A stretch of DNA of 64,000 bases from Ralstonia sp. RRA (GTDB lineage Bacteria; Pseudomonadota; Gammaproteobacteria; Burkholderiales; Burkholderiaceae): contig NZ_CP146091.1 in NCBI RefSeq assembly GCF_037023145.1, positions 2,356,001 through 2,420,000 on the forward strand, written 5' to 3'. Below are positions 39,064-47,680 of the stretch, piece after piece. Position numbers and translations under genes: made by a program. The notes below the pieces were generated by a model. It saw only the letters and a list, made by a program, of their open reading frames with translations. It was not told the DNA's origin and searched no databases. Every line of letters begins with the position of its first letter. Position 1 is the stretch's first letter.

Positions 39064-39351
39064 TCACTGAGGCCTTTGCCGCGTCGCAGTGGTAATCGCG
39101 TCCTCAAATACGTCTACCGCGACCACCTGGCCGGTGTACGCATTCACCTTTGCTTGGGTCAGTACGATTGCGTCCTGGGGTCGTTGACGGGCAAGGTAAA
39201 GCTCGAAGACAACAACATCGCCCTCCCAAAACGTCCCGAGTGTGAGGTTTTCGGGGCGCGGGAATGGCGGGAACGCCTTTAGACGCTCGCGCGTTGCAGT
39301 TCTAGCAATTTCCTGCAGTTCACCAAGCGGAACCCTTTTAGGCCAATTCAT
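39064..39351 (-). CDS. Small protein of unknown function
   Basis: 95 residues, MNWPKRVPLGELQEIARTAT, with a central LTLGTFWEGDVVVFELYLAR and AKVNAYTGQVVAVDVFE. The last segment resembles a PepSY/YPEB-like strand pair (xxVNAxTGxVxxVxVF), so it may be a small fold of that type. SD GGAGATGC before the ATG. Repeat copies lie on both sides. Confidence 0.55.
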   Translation of the reverse strand: MNWPKRVPLGELQEIARTATRERLKAFPPFPRPENLTLGTFWEGDVVVFELYLARQRPQDAIVLTQAKVNAYTGQVVAVDVFEDAITTATRQRPQ

Positions 39352-39405
39352 TGCATCTCCCTGCTCGGACGGCGGCTTCTGGCCGAAGACGGACGTTGGC
39401 GCCCT

Positions 39406-39912
39406 CTAGCGAGTAAAGCGCGCCATCAAGACATCATCAATATATGACCCATCAGGCAGTCGTATACGCCTCTCGAATCGCCCCTCTTCAACGAACCCGA
39501 AGCGCTTGTACAGCTCAAGGGCTCGAGCGTTTGTAGCACGTACGCGAAGTTCAATTTTTTCGACGCGGGGATTGTTTTCCGCCCATCCCATCAACTCGAC
39601 CATGAGAGCGGTGCCAATCCCATGCTCCAGATAACCGGGATGGACGACTATCGTGAGACTAAAGACGTGAGCCTGCGCAATGAGCACCATCGGCTCCAGC
39701 AGTGCGTGTCCAATGAGAACTCCCTGGCGCTCGGCAACAAGGTACATCCCTTCTTGCTCTAGGAATTCGATTTTTTGCTCGAATGCGTCAACCTGCAGTT
39801 CGTGAGGCTGTGACACAAGCAGGCCCGGCGTCAGCGCGGTGGCTTTCTCTGCAGCACACAATGCCGCAGCATCGCCTTTGCCTGCCCTTCGAATCGTGGC
39901 ACGTGTTGTCAT
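39406..39912 (-). CDS. GNAT-family N-acetyltransferase
   Basis: 168 residues. Acetyl-CoA motif A is LTIVVHPGYLEHGIGTALM, followed by motif B ATNARALELYKRFGFVEEGR. RimI/phosphinothricin-acetyltransferase-like in outline, without substrate evidence. One unit of the repeat-separated array. Confidence 0.85.
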   Translation of the reverse strand: MTTRATIRRAGKGDAAALCAAEKATALTPGLLVSQPHELQVDAFEQKIEFLEQEGMYLVAERQGVLIGHALLEPMVLIAQAHVFSLTIVVHPGYLEHGIGTALMVELMGWAENNPRVEKIELRVRATNARALELYKRFGFVEEGRFERRIRLPDGSYIDDVLMARFTR

Positions 39913-40025
39913 AGCAACCTATGGTTCATTGTCTCTACGCTCAGCCAGGATGTATCGCATACACGCTCCAGTCTTGATGGTTCCGATTTTGCCAGCCCAA
40001 TATGCTCAATCAGCAGGGCGATAGC

Positions 40026-40556
40026 CTATGACGCTTCAGGGCTGGCGCCGGACAGGTCGCACCACATGTGAATCTTCGACACAAAGCCATTTCCAACGGC
40101 GATGGCGTAAGGCTCACAGCCAAATTGGATAAATCCGCTACGCTCATAAAGTGTTTGGGCAGCGAGATTGCCTTCGGAAACCGTCAACTGAATCACCCGG
40201 ACGCCATGTCTTTCCTTCGCATATCCAAGCGCGCACTTCATCAACTGGCCCCCGAGTCCGAGGTGGCGAAACCCAGCGGAGACATACATGCCAAACAACG
40301 TTGCCTTGTGACGCGTCTTTTCCCGTCGCTCAAAGGCGAGGCCGACAACGCCAGCCAGTTGGTTGTCGCATACGCAGCCAAAAACGACTTCGTTGGCATC
40401 TTCGCCCTCTGACAGACGTTGCTCCCACCAGGAGAGCGGCAGCGATTCGCGCTCGGTAGCACTCGAGGTGAATGCGTCCAGATGGAGCGAGTAGGCTTCC
40501 AGCATGAGGCTTCTGTACTCACGCACGTTGGCTGGGGATAGGCGAATCAGTTCCAT
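40026..40556 (-). CDS. GNAT-family N-acetyltransferase
   Basis: 176 residues from MELIRLSPANVREYRSLMLE. Motif A is FGMYVSAGFRHLGLGGQLMK; motif B is EGNLAAQTLYERSGFIQFG. The frame is open 50 codons upstream, but that part has no GNAT character. Substrate unknown. Unrelated in detail to the neighbouring acetyltransferase at 39,406. Confidence 0.85.
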   Translation of the reverse strand: MELIRLSPANVREYRSLMLEAYSLHLDAFTSSATERESLPLSWWEQRLSEGEDANEVVFGCVCDNQLAGVVGLAFERREKTRHKATLFGMYVSAGFRHLGLGGQLMKCALGYAKERHGVRVIQLTVSEGNLAAQTLYERSGFIQFGCEPYAIAVGNGFVSKIHMWCDLSGASPEAS

Positions 40557-40711
40557 GGCGAGGGGCAATTTCGCGTTCGTCGGGAGCGAATGTCTGCTGA
40601 TATGTACTGGCCCTGGTAACTCGTCAACCCTGGCGAGATGGCCATGTTGGCCCATTGGCGGCGCGAGCCATACAACAGGGCCGGTGCAAGGCTCGCGAAG
40701 ATGCAACGAGA

Positions 40712-40999
40712 TTACTTAATCAGGAACCGTTCGTAGTTCTTGCCCGCAATCCATGCGGGTGCTCGGCCTCGGCCAGTCCAGGTCAAGCCTGACTTCGGGT
40801 CCTGATATTTGGGCTGCACGACAGAACCCTTCCGCTTCTTCGTCTTCGCCGCGAGGCCAAGGTCTTCTGCCGTGAGCCCATACTCGGCCACAATTTGACG
40901 CGTCTGGGCGATGACCGTCTGGAGTTCGGCAGCGTGCGCAGCGGCGAGCTGTTGCTCCAATTTTTCCTTTTGTGCGAGCAGCTCTTTGTATGTCGCCAT
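40712..40999 (-). CDS. H-NS-like nucleoid protein
   Basis: 95 residues. An N-terminal oligomerisation coiled coil (YKELLAQKEKLEQQLAAAHA) is joined by a basic linker (KTKKRKGS) to an H-NS C-terminal DNA-binding domain (YQDPKSGLTWTGRGRAPAWI), the betaproteobacterial Bv3F-like form. H-NS proteins silence AT-rich acquired DNA. Being inside the island, it could quiet cargo such as the AT-rich promoter region at 47.4 kb. Preceded by a GAGGAAACC SD. Confidence 0.92.
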   Translation of the reverse strand: MATYKELLAQKEKLEQQLAAAHAAELQTVIAQTRQIVAEYGLTAEDLGLAAKTKKRKGSVVQPKYQDPKSGLTWTGRGRAPAWIAGKNYERFLIK

Positions 41000-41187
41000 G
41001 GTTTCCTCTGAGTTGTGTGAAACGAGATAAGGATAGCCGCAAACGGAGGTGGCTTTAGGAATGCTCCCGCGATTGGCGCTGCCGGGTGAAATTTTGCCGA
41101 ATCTTCATATATGTAACGCGGCGGGGAGGCGGGCGGGTTTCTCTCCATAATATGGGCTGTTCACCGCTTGTATCGTCCGCGCTCACA

Positions 41188-42123
41188 ATGTCCTGGCTGC
41201 CAATTCCATCCCAGACTCTCCGTACACTGGCGACTGCCGTAGCCCTCCTTGTTGGCTCGCATGCATGGGCGCTCGATGCGAGCCCTGAAGTCCAAGGTCT
41301 AATTCAGAAGACGAAATCGAACCTCGTTTTCGTAATGGGCGGCACGTTCAAGATGGGCGACTTCGGGCCAGAGTCGACCCCGGACAAGATGCCTCTCGTG
41401 CCGAGCTACGGCTATGGAAGCCCGGTCCATGAGGTCCAACTCGATGGTTTCTCCATCAGCAAGTACAAGGTGACGTATGCGGACTTCGATGTCTATTCAG
41501 ACGCGGAGGGGAAACCTCGTATCGCCACGCTGCCTTACGAAGCCCGATTGCGACGAGTTCCTAACGTGCCGGCCGGGGTTAACTGGCAAGAGGCTAAGGA
41601 TTACTGCACTTGGCTCGGCAAGGTGTCTGGTTTGCCATTTGACCTTCCGACAGAGGCGCAGTGGGAATACGCTGCGCGCAGTCGCGGCCGGCTCGTGCCC
41701 TACGCTACGGACAACGGAAAGTACGAAGAGGGGCGTAACGTAGTCAGCTACGCGCAACGGAAAGCTTTGATGTCCGACGGTAAGTCATCTGCGCCAAAGG
41801 TCTACCCTGTCGGTAAATTCCCAAGCAACCCTTTGGGGCTGTACGACATGACGGGCAACGGTACCGATTGGGTCAATGACTGGTTCTCTGAGACCTACTA
41901 CGAGCACTCGCCACGGAAGAACCCTATGGGTCCTGATTCCGGTACCGAGAAGGTAATGCGAGGGATTGAGGGGGACTACGTGACCGGTGTTGCGATGTAT
42001 CGGCAGAAGGCCGCACCGAAAATGAAAGCTCTCATCAACGACGATGGAACTGTTTTTTCGGAGCGGCACGCCACCACCGGCTTCCGCTGCGTAGTGAACT
42101 CCCCAGCGAAGATTGCCCCCTAA
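41188..42123 (+). CDS. FGE/SUMF1-fold secreted protein without catalytic cysteines
   Basis: 311 residues from the ATG at 41,188; a signal peptide (LRTLATAVALLVGSHAWALD) supports this start over upstream ones. Then an FGE-sulfatase fold: FVMGGTFKMGDFG, FDLPTEAQWEYAARSRG, NPLGLYDMTGNGTDWVNDW and TTGFRCV. The Cys pair used by true formylglycine-generating enzymes is missing (MRGIEGDYVTGVAMYRQ in that region), so it is probably a binding or immunity-type protein. Such genes accompany vgrG-effector loci; here it converges on the cargo gene with only 8 bases between stops. Confidence 0.8.
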   Translation: MSWLPIPSQTLRTLATAVALLVGSHAWALDASPEVQGLIQKTKSNLVFVMGGTFKMGDFGPESTPDKMPLVPSYGYGSPVHEVQLDGFSISKYKVTYADFDVYSDAEGKPRIATLPYEARLRRVPNVPAGVNWQEAKDYCTWLGKVSGLPFDLPTEAQWEYAARSRGRLVPYATDNGKYEEGRNVVSYAQRKALMSDGKSSAPKVYPVGKFPSNPLGLYDMTGNGTDWVNDWFSETYYEHSPRKNPMGPDSGTEKVMRGIEGDYVTGVAMYRQKAAPKMKALINDDGTVFSERHATTGFRCVVNSPAKIAP

Positions 42124-42131
42124 CGAACCGT

Positions 42132-44438
42132 CTACGCGTAAGTGGGCGGCATCCCCATTGAGCCGATGTCCGCCAGCATAGAGTGGTCGATGCCCCAGGT
42201 ACGCTGCTCAGCGTACTGCGGGGAATCGTTGTTGAACATCGGAAACCCCCGGGTCGGCTCGGACTTCAGCGAGGCTTGCAGGTTGTTGTAGAAGTCTTCC
42301 ACCTGCTGCCCGTCCTTGGCGGTCCCCACGAGCGCCATGTTCAGAAAATCCCGCACTTGCTTGCGGTTTTCGGCTGTCACCGTATCAGTGCACTTTGAAC
42401 CGTTCGGTGACATGTGCTGGATGATGTTGTCGAAGTCGCGGCGGGTCTGGGCTGTCTGCAGAATCGCCTTCACGGCGTCCTTGCGCAGGCCATAGTACCG
42501 GACGCCATGGTTGCGGCCGTCCAAGCCGTCAATCCTCCAGTCATGGCGTGTCATCTGGTACAGCATGATTCCTTTCGCTTCTGGCGCGGTGTAGCGAAGA
42601 AAGTCATAGGGGTTCGCGAGGATTCGGTTCATCAGCCGAACCCGACGGTCTTCCTTCTCGAGTTGACTCATCAGTTGGTCAAACGCTTCGTCGATGGAAG
42701 CCTCAGCCCAGCCAACGGCATCTTCAATCTTCTTAATCGTGCCCTCGACAATCATCAAGTGCAGCTTGATGATGTACTCAAAGGCTTCGCTCGCGATGAA
42801 CTTCAGCTGCTTGTAGTTGGCGTGATAGAGCTGATAAGCCAGCCACTTCCAGAACTGAACAATCTGCCCATAGTCGACTTCCAGCTCGAGTTTGCCCTTC
42901 GCACCCAATCCCAAGCACGCACTCGCCATCATTCGGAAACGGAACTTACCGGAGGCGTAAGTCAACTCCAACATGCAGCCGGCGCCGATACCAAGCAGAC
43001 CGGACACGGAGTCACTAACCTTGGCGAATTCCTGATAGCCCAAGCCCAACTGCTCGGGATTCAACCACTGTAGGCCACCCCACAATTTCACCTCGGCCTT
43101 TGCACCGGCAAACACCTCTAACTCCGCTTTGGCTGACGGGTCTAGGTGTCTATCCTCCGGCTTTGCATTGGCTCCTGGGCCGCTCGGTTGTTGGTTGACA
43201 TTCAGCACTCGCGGCCTACGGGTCGCCGTTGCTGCTGCACCGAAAAGGCCCAGCTCCTTGCGTTTCTCGTCCGTCCAATCGACTGCGACGCCGGCTTCGC
43301 CAACGATGCTTGCGCCGACCATCCCGTTCAGCGCAAGCTCAGCAGCAAATCGAATCGCAGTGGACTGGTCCTTGGGGTTGTCAGTTAGCTTCCACACCCA
43401 GCCTACGCGGTCAGGGAAATAGATAGTCGTAACGGCCTTGGCTTCCGCGATAGCAATCTCAGCGCGGGCGCTGGCCTTCAGCGCACAATTGCCTTTGATG
43501 GGGTCCCATTCGGTCGACAGTCCATAGCCCGCGAAATAGCGCATCACCTGCGCCTGCGCTGTCAGGTCGATGTTGTTGTTCCACTTCGCGTTCGGGTTGC
43601 TCGTCGCGCGGTCGTACTTCAGATGCTTGTTCCAGCCATCGGCCCAGTCCCACAACGCGCCCTGGACACAGTGCGTCTCCAGCTTGAGAAAGTCGGCCTT
43701 GACCTTGCTCTTGAGCGTCGACACTCCCTTCTTCAACTCGTCCTTGTCGAGCTTGTACTGGTCATTCTCTTTCTTGATAAAGGACTTCTGCCCCGAGTCT
43801 TTTTCCTTGGCCGTGCCCTGTCGTTTCTCCCAGCCGGTCGGGACGTAGCGGTCCCAGTTGTTCTTGATGCGGTCCGAGCGCACATAGCGCGCGGTGTATT
43901 TGCGGAACTTGCGCACCGGGCCGCCAGCCGCGTTATAGATGGGAATGATTTCGACAATCGACATGTGCCCACTGTCCATCTTGCCCAGCGGCTTGAGCGC
44001 CCCGTGGAGCTTCTCTTGCGCGGCCTTTGCCTCCACATATGCCTGCTCCAAAGCATTCGCTGTCTCGGTGTATTTCGCTTGACCCACCTGTGGTGAGAGG
44101 TTCAGTTTGTGCAGTTGCTCCGCCAAGTCGTCCGCCTTGGCGTTCGCCTTGTGGTACGTGTCGATGACGTGGTCCAGGTAGTTCGCGTCGTTCTCGAACT
44201 GCGTCACGTCCTTGGACGGGATGCACATGAACTCGCCGGTGTCAGGGCGGAAGATGAGCAACGGCTCAGGCACGTAGTCAACGAATACCTTGCTGCCTTT
44301 GATTGGATTGGTCGTCGCTGTTCCGCGCACAGGCGGGCGTTCCAGCTCGATGCGGCTCTCGGCGGCCGGCGCGGGAGTAGCGGGCGCGGGAGTAGCGGTC
44401 GGCGGGACAGCGGGGACGGGTGAACGCTCGAATGCCAT
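42132..44438 (-). CDS. Candidate T6SS cargo effector, 768 residues
   Basis: Starts 9 bases after the vgrG stop, the usual place for a VgrG-delivered effector. A Pro/Ala-rich head (about residues 8-28) is followed by a beta segment (SKVFVDYVPEPLLIFRPDTG), a helical region, and a long Ala/Gly-rich middle (residues about 300-530) with several hydrophobic stretches such as VSGLLGIGAGCMLELTYASG. The C-terminal 200 residues are helical and charged. No known nuclease, lipase or amidase motif is visible. It resembles large pore-forming-type T6SS cargo in general build; family not assigned. Confidence 0.65.
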   Translation of the reverse strand: MAFERSPVPAVPPTATPAPATPAPAAESRIELERPPVRGTATTNPIKGSKVFVDYVPEPLLIFRPDTGEFMCIPSKDVTQFENDANYLDHVIDTYHKANAKADDLAEQLHKLNLSPQVGQAKYTETANALEQAYVEAKAAQEKLHGALKPLGKMDSGHMSIVEIIPIYNAAGGPVRKFRKYTARYVRSDRIKNNWDRYVPTGWEKRQGTAKEKDSGQKSFIKKENDQYKLDKDELKKGVSTLKSKVKADFLKLETHCVQGALWDWADGWNKHLKYDRATSNPNAKWNNNIDLTAQAQVMRYFAGYGLSTEWDPIKGNCALKASARAEIAIAEAKAVTTIYFPDRVGWVWKLTDNPKDQSTAIRFAAELALNGMVGASIVGEAGVAVDWTDEKRKELGLFGAAATATRRPRVLNVNQQPSGPGANAKPEDRHLDPSAKAELEVFAGAKAEVKLWGGLQWLNPEQLGLGYQEFAKVSDSVSGLLGIGAGCMLELTYASGKFRFRMMASACLGLGAKGKLELEVDYGQIVQFWKWLAYQLYHANYKQLKFIASEAFEYIIKLHLMIVEGTIKKIEDAVGWAEASIDEAFDQLMSQLEKEDRRVRLMNRILANPYDFLRYTAPEAKGIMLYQMTRHDWRIDGLDGRNHGVRYYGLRKDAVKAILQTAQTRRDFDNIIQHMSPNGSKCTDTVTAENRKQVRDFLNMALVGTAKDGQQVEDFYNNLQASLKSEPTRGFPMFNNDSPQYAEQRTWGIDHSMLADIGSMGMPPTYA

Positions 44439-44447
44439 GGCGGTGGA

Positions 44448-47282
44448 TTAAAAGAGAACCTTGATGCCTTCTTGACTGGCTGTGTAGACGCGGGAGATAC
44501 GCCCCTGCTCATCAGTCATGCCCTGTGCGAGGATGCTGCCTTTGGTGTCCTCAACGACATAGGGGTGATGGGGCAGAATTTCCTGCGTCTCCTTGTTGCG
44601 CAGTACGAATTGCTCGTCATAGGGCGGCTTCCCTTTGGGCAGGGTGTTGTTGACCTGAGCTCCGCCTGGGCCCACGAGGTTGTGGTTGGCACCCTTGAAA
44701 GTCACCATGCCGGGTGCGTGCAGCTCAATCGTCCCGTTGGTCACCTTGATTTGAGCGCCGGCGGCGTTAAGCAGGACGTGCCGCTTGGCCTCAACGGTGG
44801 CGCTCGCCTGGGTCGACGCGAAGGTGACCTGCTTCTCGGCTGCGAATGCTGCACCACCGGTGTTCGCCGTCAAACCGACCTTGCCGGTTGCGGCGTGCAA
44901 AGCGATGCCTGGCGTCGCATCAGAGGTCTGGCCAACCGACTTACCATGAGCGAACAGACTGATGCCTTCCGTTGAGGCCATGGCCAGGTTGCCGCCTGCG
45001 GCGACATTGGCATCCTGTTTCGCGACGGCCGTGAGCTGGGTTGTGGCGACCAAAACAGCGTCTGCTGGTGTGGTTGCCAGGATGCCCTTCGGGGCCGACA
45101 CCTGCAGGTGCGGCTGGCTGTAAGCGACAGCGCTGGCTCCCTGGCCACCGGCCTCGGCGTGACGCAGGACCTCGGTGGTGTGTCGAAGCAGTGCGAGCGC
45201 CGGAAGGTCCTTCGCGGAAGTCTCCTCAGGAAGCCCCGCTTTTTGCTTCCGCGCAGCATCAGCCAAGGACTCTGCGAGGTCACTGCTGGCCTCGATTTGA
45301 TTGGCAGCATCCTCGCTATCCAGGAACGAGGTGCCCACATCTGCAGCATGCGCGCTCAACAGCAATCCGGAGCCGGCACGCACGCTGCCGCTGTCATCCG
45401 TTGCAAGCGCTGCGCCGTGGCCGAGGTCACCTTCGCGGGAGTTGTCCTTCTGGTCCTTGTGGTGGCCGAGCGTGAGCGCGCTCGCCGCTTGCGTCGTAGC
45501 AAGCTGAGTGCGACTCTGGCCAGCCGTATCGTCGAACAGCAACTGATTGTGGCTGCCAGTGCCATCTTGGCTATTGCTCAGTGCCTGGGTCTTGATGCCC
45601 GACAACACCGCATTGTGAGCGTACGGACCTTCGTTCTGAGCGCTCCCGGCAAACCAAGCTGGCGCGTTACCTGTGGCACCTGCTGCACCGGCCTGGTTCT
45701 GGTTGTACTGGGCATCGGCCTGGCCACTGCCGTTATAGGCGGCGCCAACGACGACCGGGCGGTCGATGTCCCCGTACGGGAATTCGACGAGTACCTCCTG
45801 ACCCACGCGTGGTAAGGCGACACCACCCCAGTTTGGACCAGCAACCGGCGCGGCAACGCGCACCCAGCAGCCAAGGCTGGCGTCTGCACGGGCGTTGTCC
45901 TCGCCGGCGGGGTGCGCCTGTCGGCTCACAGAGCGTGCGCCGCGCTGCCAATGGAATTGAATCTTGATGCGATGGTCGCGGTCGGTGTGGACGGGACCAC
46001 CGGAGCCAACTACGAGCGCGGTCTGGGTGCCAACTACCGTTGGGCGCGGATGCAATTGCCGACCTTGCTCGTCCTGCAACTGAGGCCGGTACGGCACCTT
46101 GGACGAGATGACGGTGAACCGGTTGCGGTAGAACGCCTGGTTCTGTGTATCAGCGCGTGCAGTCCCACCAAACGCTTCAGCCAGGACCCGAGCGAAACGC
46201 TCGTTGAAGTTGTTGCGTGCCTGATGGATGACAACCAGCGCAACGAATCGCTCGGTGTCGTCATGCCCATAGTGGTGGAGGAGTGAGAACGTCGTCGCCG
46301 GCGCTAGCGTCCGGACCGTCCCTTCGCCGTCGGTCTTCGCATTGCGGACTTCGATGGACTCCAGCACGAGGCGTGCGGTGCGCTCGGCCTGCTTGCTGCT
46401 CTCGAACCAGTATTGACCCGGATAGTCGGTGTCCTGCAGGGTGATTTGCTGGCTGCCATCCTTAGGCGACCCGAGTTCAGCTTTGCGGACGACGTTGGCG
46501 CGATAGTCTGCACTGGAGAGCGACACGGCATTGGTCTGCCAGCGAGCCACCTCTGCCCAGCGGTCGATGACGTCTTCGCTCGCTGTCGCGTCGGCGCGGC
46601 CGAAGCGGATGGAGGCCTGAGCGTTGTCGGTGAAGACCTCATTGGCGTCGGCAATCACCATCCGGTGCACGCCCAGCGATTCGCTGTCAGCCGTTTCGTG
46701 CTCGAAGTAGTAGAACAACCCTTCTTCGGCCAACAGCCGCGTGATGAAATCGAAGTCGCTTTCTTCGTACTGCGTGATGACGCTGCGGCGCGTGTACACC
46801 GAGGCATCCCGCAATGACCAGCGCCACGCCGGCACCAGCCGGCCCTGGCCACTGTAGTCGCCGAGCACGCTGTCGATAACCTCGATGACCGACATGTCCT
46901 GGAACAGGAAGCTGTCCTGGCGATAGCGCAAGAACGCCAGCCAGGGTTCGATTACGAGTCGGTAACGTGCCAGGCCGCCGTTGGCACTGACCTGTTCGAA
47001 ACGGGTGACGTGGCCATGGAAGGGGCGCAACGCATTGCGGCTCAGCTGCGTCAGCAGGTCCAACCGGACGGCTTGGCCCAACAACTTGGAGGCGTCGAGA
47101 TTGGCGTCGTCCGAGAGCGCAGTCAGTTCCAGGCGGAAGCCGCCATCGTCGAGGTGCTCGCCAGCTGTCATTCGCTCTGGCAACAGGACTCCTGGCCCGA
47201 GCGGCGTTTCCAGGCGCAGCAGGCGGTTGGCCTGGATGAACGCTTCGCGCAGCAAGTTGGCCAACTCGGTCGGTGACACCAT
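44448..47282 (-). CDS. vgrG: Type VI secretion spike protein VgrG
   Basis: 944 residues. The gp27-like part (ITQYEESDFDFITRLLAEEG) and gp5-like OB/needle part (GCWVRVAAPVAGPNWGGVAL, RVGQEVLVEFPYGDIDRPVV) are intact. A long DUF2345 region follows (LFDDTAGQSRTQLATTQAAS, GMVTFKGANHNLVGPGGAQV), then about 65 residues with a transthyretin-like fold (YDEQFVLRNKETQEILPHHP) that in relatives binds cargo. No structural T6SS genes are in the window, so it depends on a system encoded elsewhere. Confidence 0.95.
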   Translation of the reverse strand: MVSPTELANLLREAFIQANRLLRLETPLGPGVLLPERMTAGEHLDDGGFRLELTALSDDANLDASKLLGQAVRLDLLTQLSRNALRPFHGHVTRFEQVSANGGLARYRLVIEPWLAFLRYRQDSFLFQDMSVIEVIDSVLGDYSGQGRLVPAWRWSLRDASVYTRRSVITQYEESDFDFITRLLAEEGLFYYFEHETADSESLGVHRMVIADANEVFTDNAQASIRFGRADATASEDVIDRWAEVARWQTNAVSLSSADYRANVVRKAELGSPKDGSQQITLQDTDYPGQYWFESSKQAERTARLVLESIEVRNAKTDGEGTVRTLAPATTFSLLHHYGHDDTERFVALVVIHQARNNFNERFARVLAEAFGGTARADTQNQAFYRNRFTVISSKVPYRPQLQDEQGRQLHPRPTVVGTQTALVVGSGGPVHTDRDHRIKIQFHWQRGARSVSRQAHPAGEDNARADASLGCWVRVAAPVAGPNWGGVALPRVGQEVLVEFPYGDIDRPVVVGAAYNGSGQADAQYNQNQAGAAGATGNAPAWFAGSAQNEGPYAHNAVLSGIKTQALSNSQDGTGSHNQLLFDDTAGQSRTQLATTQAASALTLGHHKDQKDNSREGDLGHGAALATDDSGSVRAGSGLLLSAHAADVGTSFLDSEDAANQIEASSDLAESLADAARKQKAGLPEETSAKDLPALALLRHTTEVLRHAEAGGQGASAVAYSQPHLQVSAPKGILATTPADAVLVATTQLTAVAKQDANVAAGGNLAMASTEGISLFAHGKSVGQTSDATPGIALHAATGKVGLTANTGGAAFAAEKQVTFASTQASATVEAKRHVLLNAAGAQIKVTNGTIELHAPGMVTFKGANHNLVGPGGAQVNNTLPKGKPPYDEQFVLRNKETQEILPHHPYVVEDTKGSILAQGMTDEQGRISRVYTASQEGIKVLF

Positions 47283-47680
47283 CGCTTATCCTCAGTCGGA
47301 TTCAGTCTTCTGCGCCAATCCGTTTGACGCCCCGCCACAACGCGGCCGACATAATAAGCGAGATGCCGTCCAAATCCACCGTATGGATTCTCAATTTTTT
47401 AATTATTAGTAATCTCGAATTCTGTTCTGACTGAGTTCGAATTCACCGAATCGGGGCGAGGCATCGCAGGCTCTGCCATGCTTTGTTAATTATTCTTAAT
47501 AAATCATTGTTCTTTGCTCAAGCCAACACCGAAAGCGCCGATAAATGCTCACGGACACGATGCGAAAAATCATTGTGGCGCCGCTTACCCCTTCCATGCT
47601 CCTTGAGCGCAGGTTCATGAACTGCACTCTTAACGTCTCGTTTGCTTGACTGCGGTCAGGGCTGAGCACCGGAGGGATAT
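47283..47680. promoter_or_regulatory. AT-rich divergent control region upstream of vgrG
   Basis: 398 bases with no gene. The stretch 47,390-47,520 is markedly AT-rich (for example TTGTTAATTATTCTTAATAA), unlike the rest of the window, and must hold the leftward vgrG promoter. It is the best H-NS target in the island. A GGAGGG at 47,671 serves as SD for the rightward gene. Confidence 0.5.

Larger units (their letters stand above)
34015..39400. repeat. Seven dispersed palindromic repeats in gaps of the small-gene array
   Basis: Copies at about 34,015-34,048, 36,792-36,829, 37,717-37,750, 38,363-38,395, 38,438-38,471, 39,007-39,045 and 39,366-39,400 share a core like GTCCGCTTTTGGCCGGAAGC followed by GGACG.TGGCC. 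The ends (GTCCGCT / AGCGGAC) pair around TGGCC. All read in one orientation, and nearly every gap between 36.8 and 39.4 kb has one. Similar sequences occur between accessory genes of other proteobacteria, from memory. Alignment was by eye. Confidence 0.65.

Noticed and set aside
34015..39400. Integron gene cassettes with attC sites
   Set aside because: The repeats lack the two-box simple-site layout of attC and no IntI-like integrase is in the window; kept only as an analogy.
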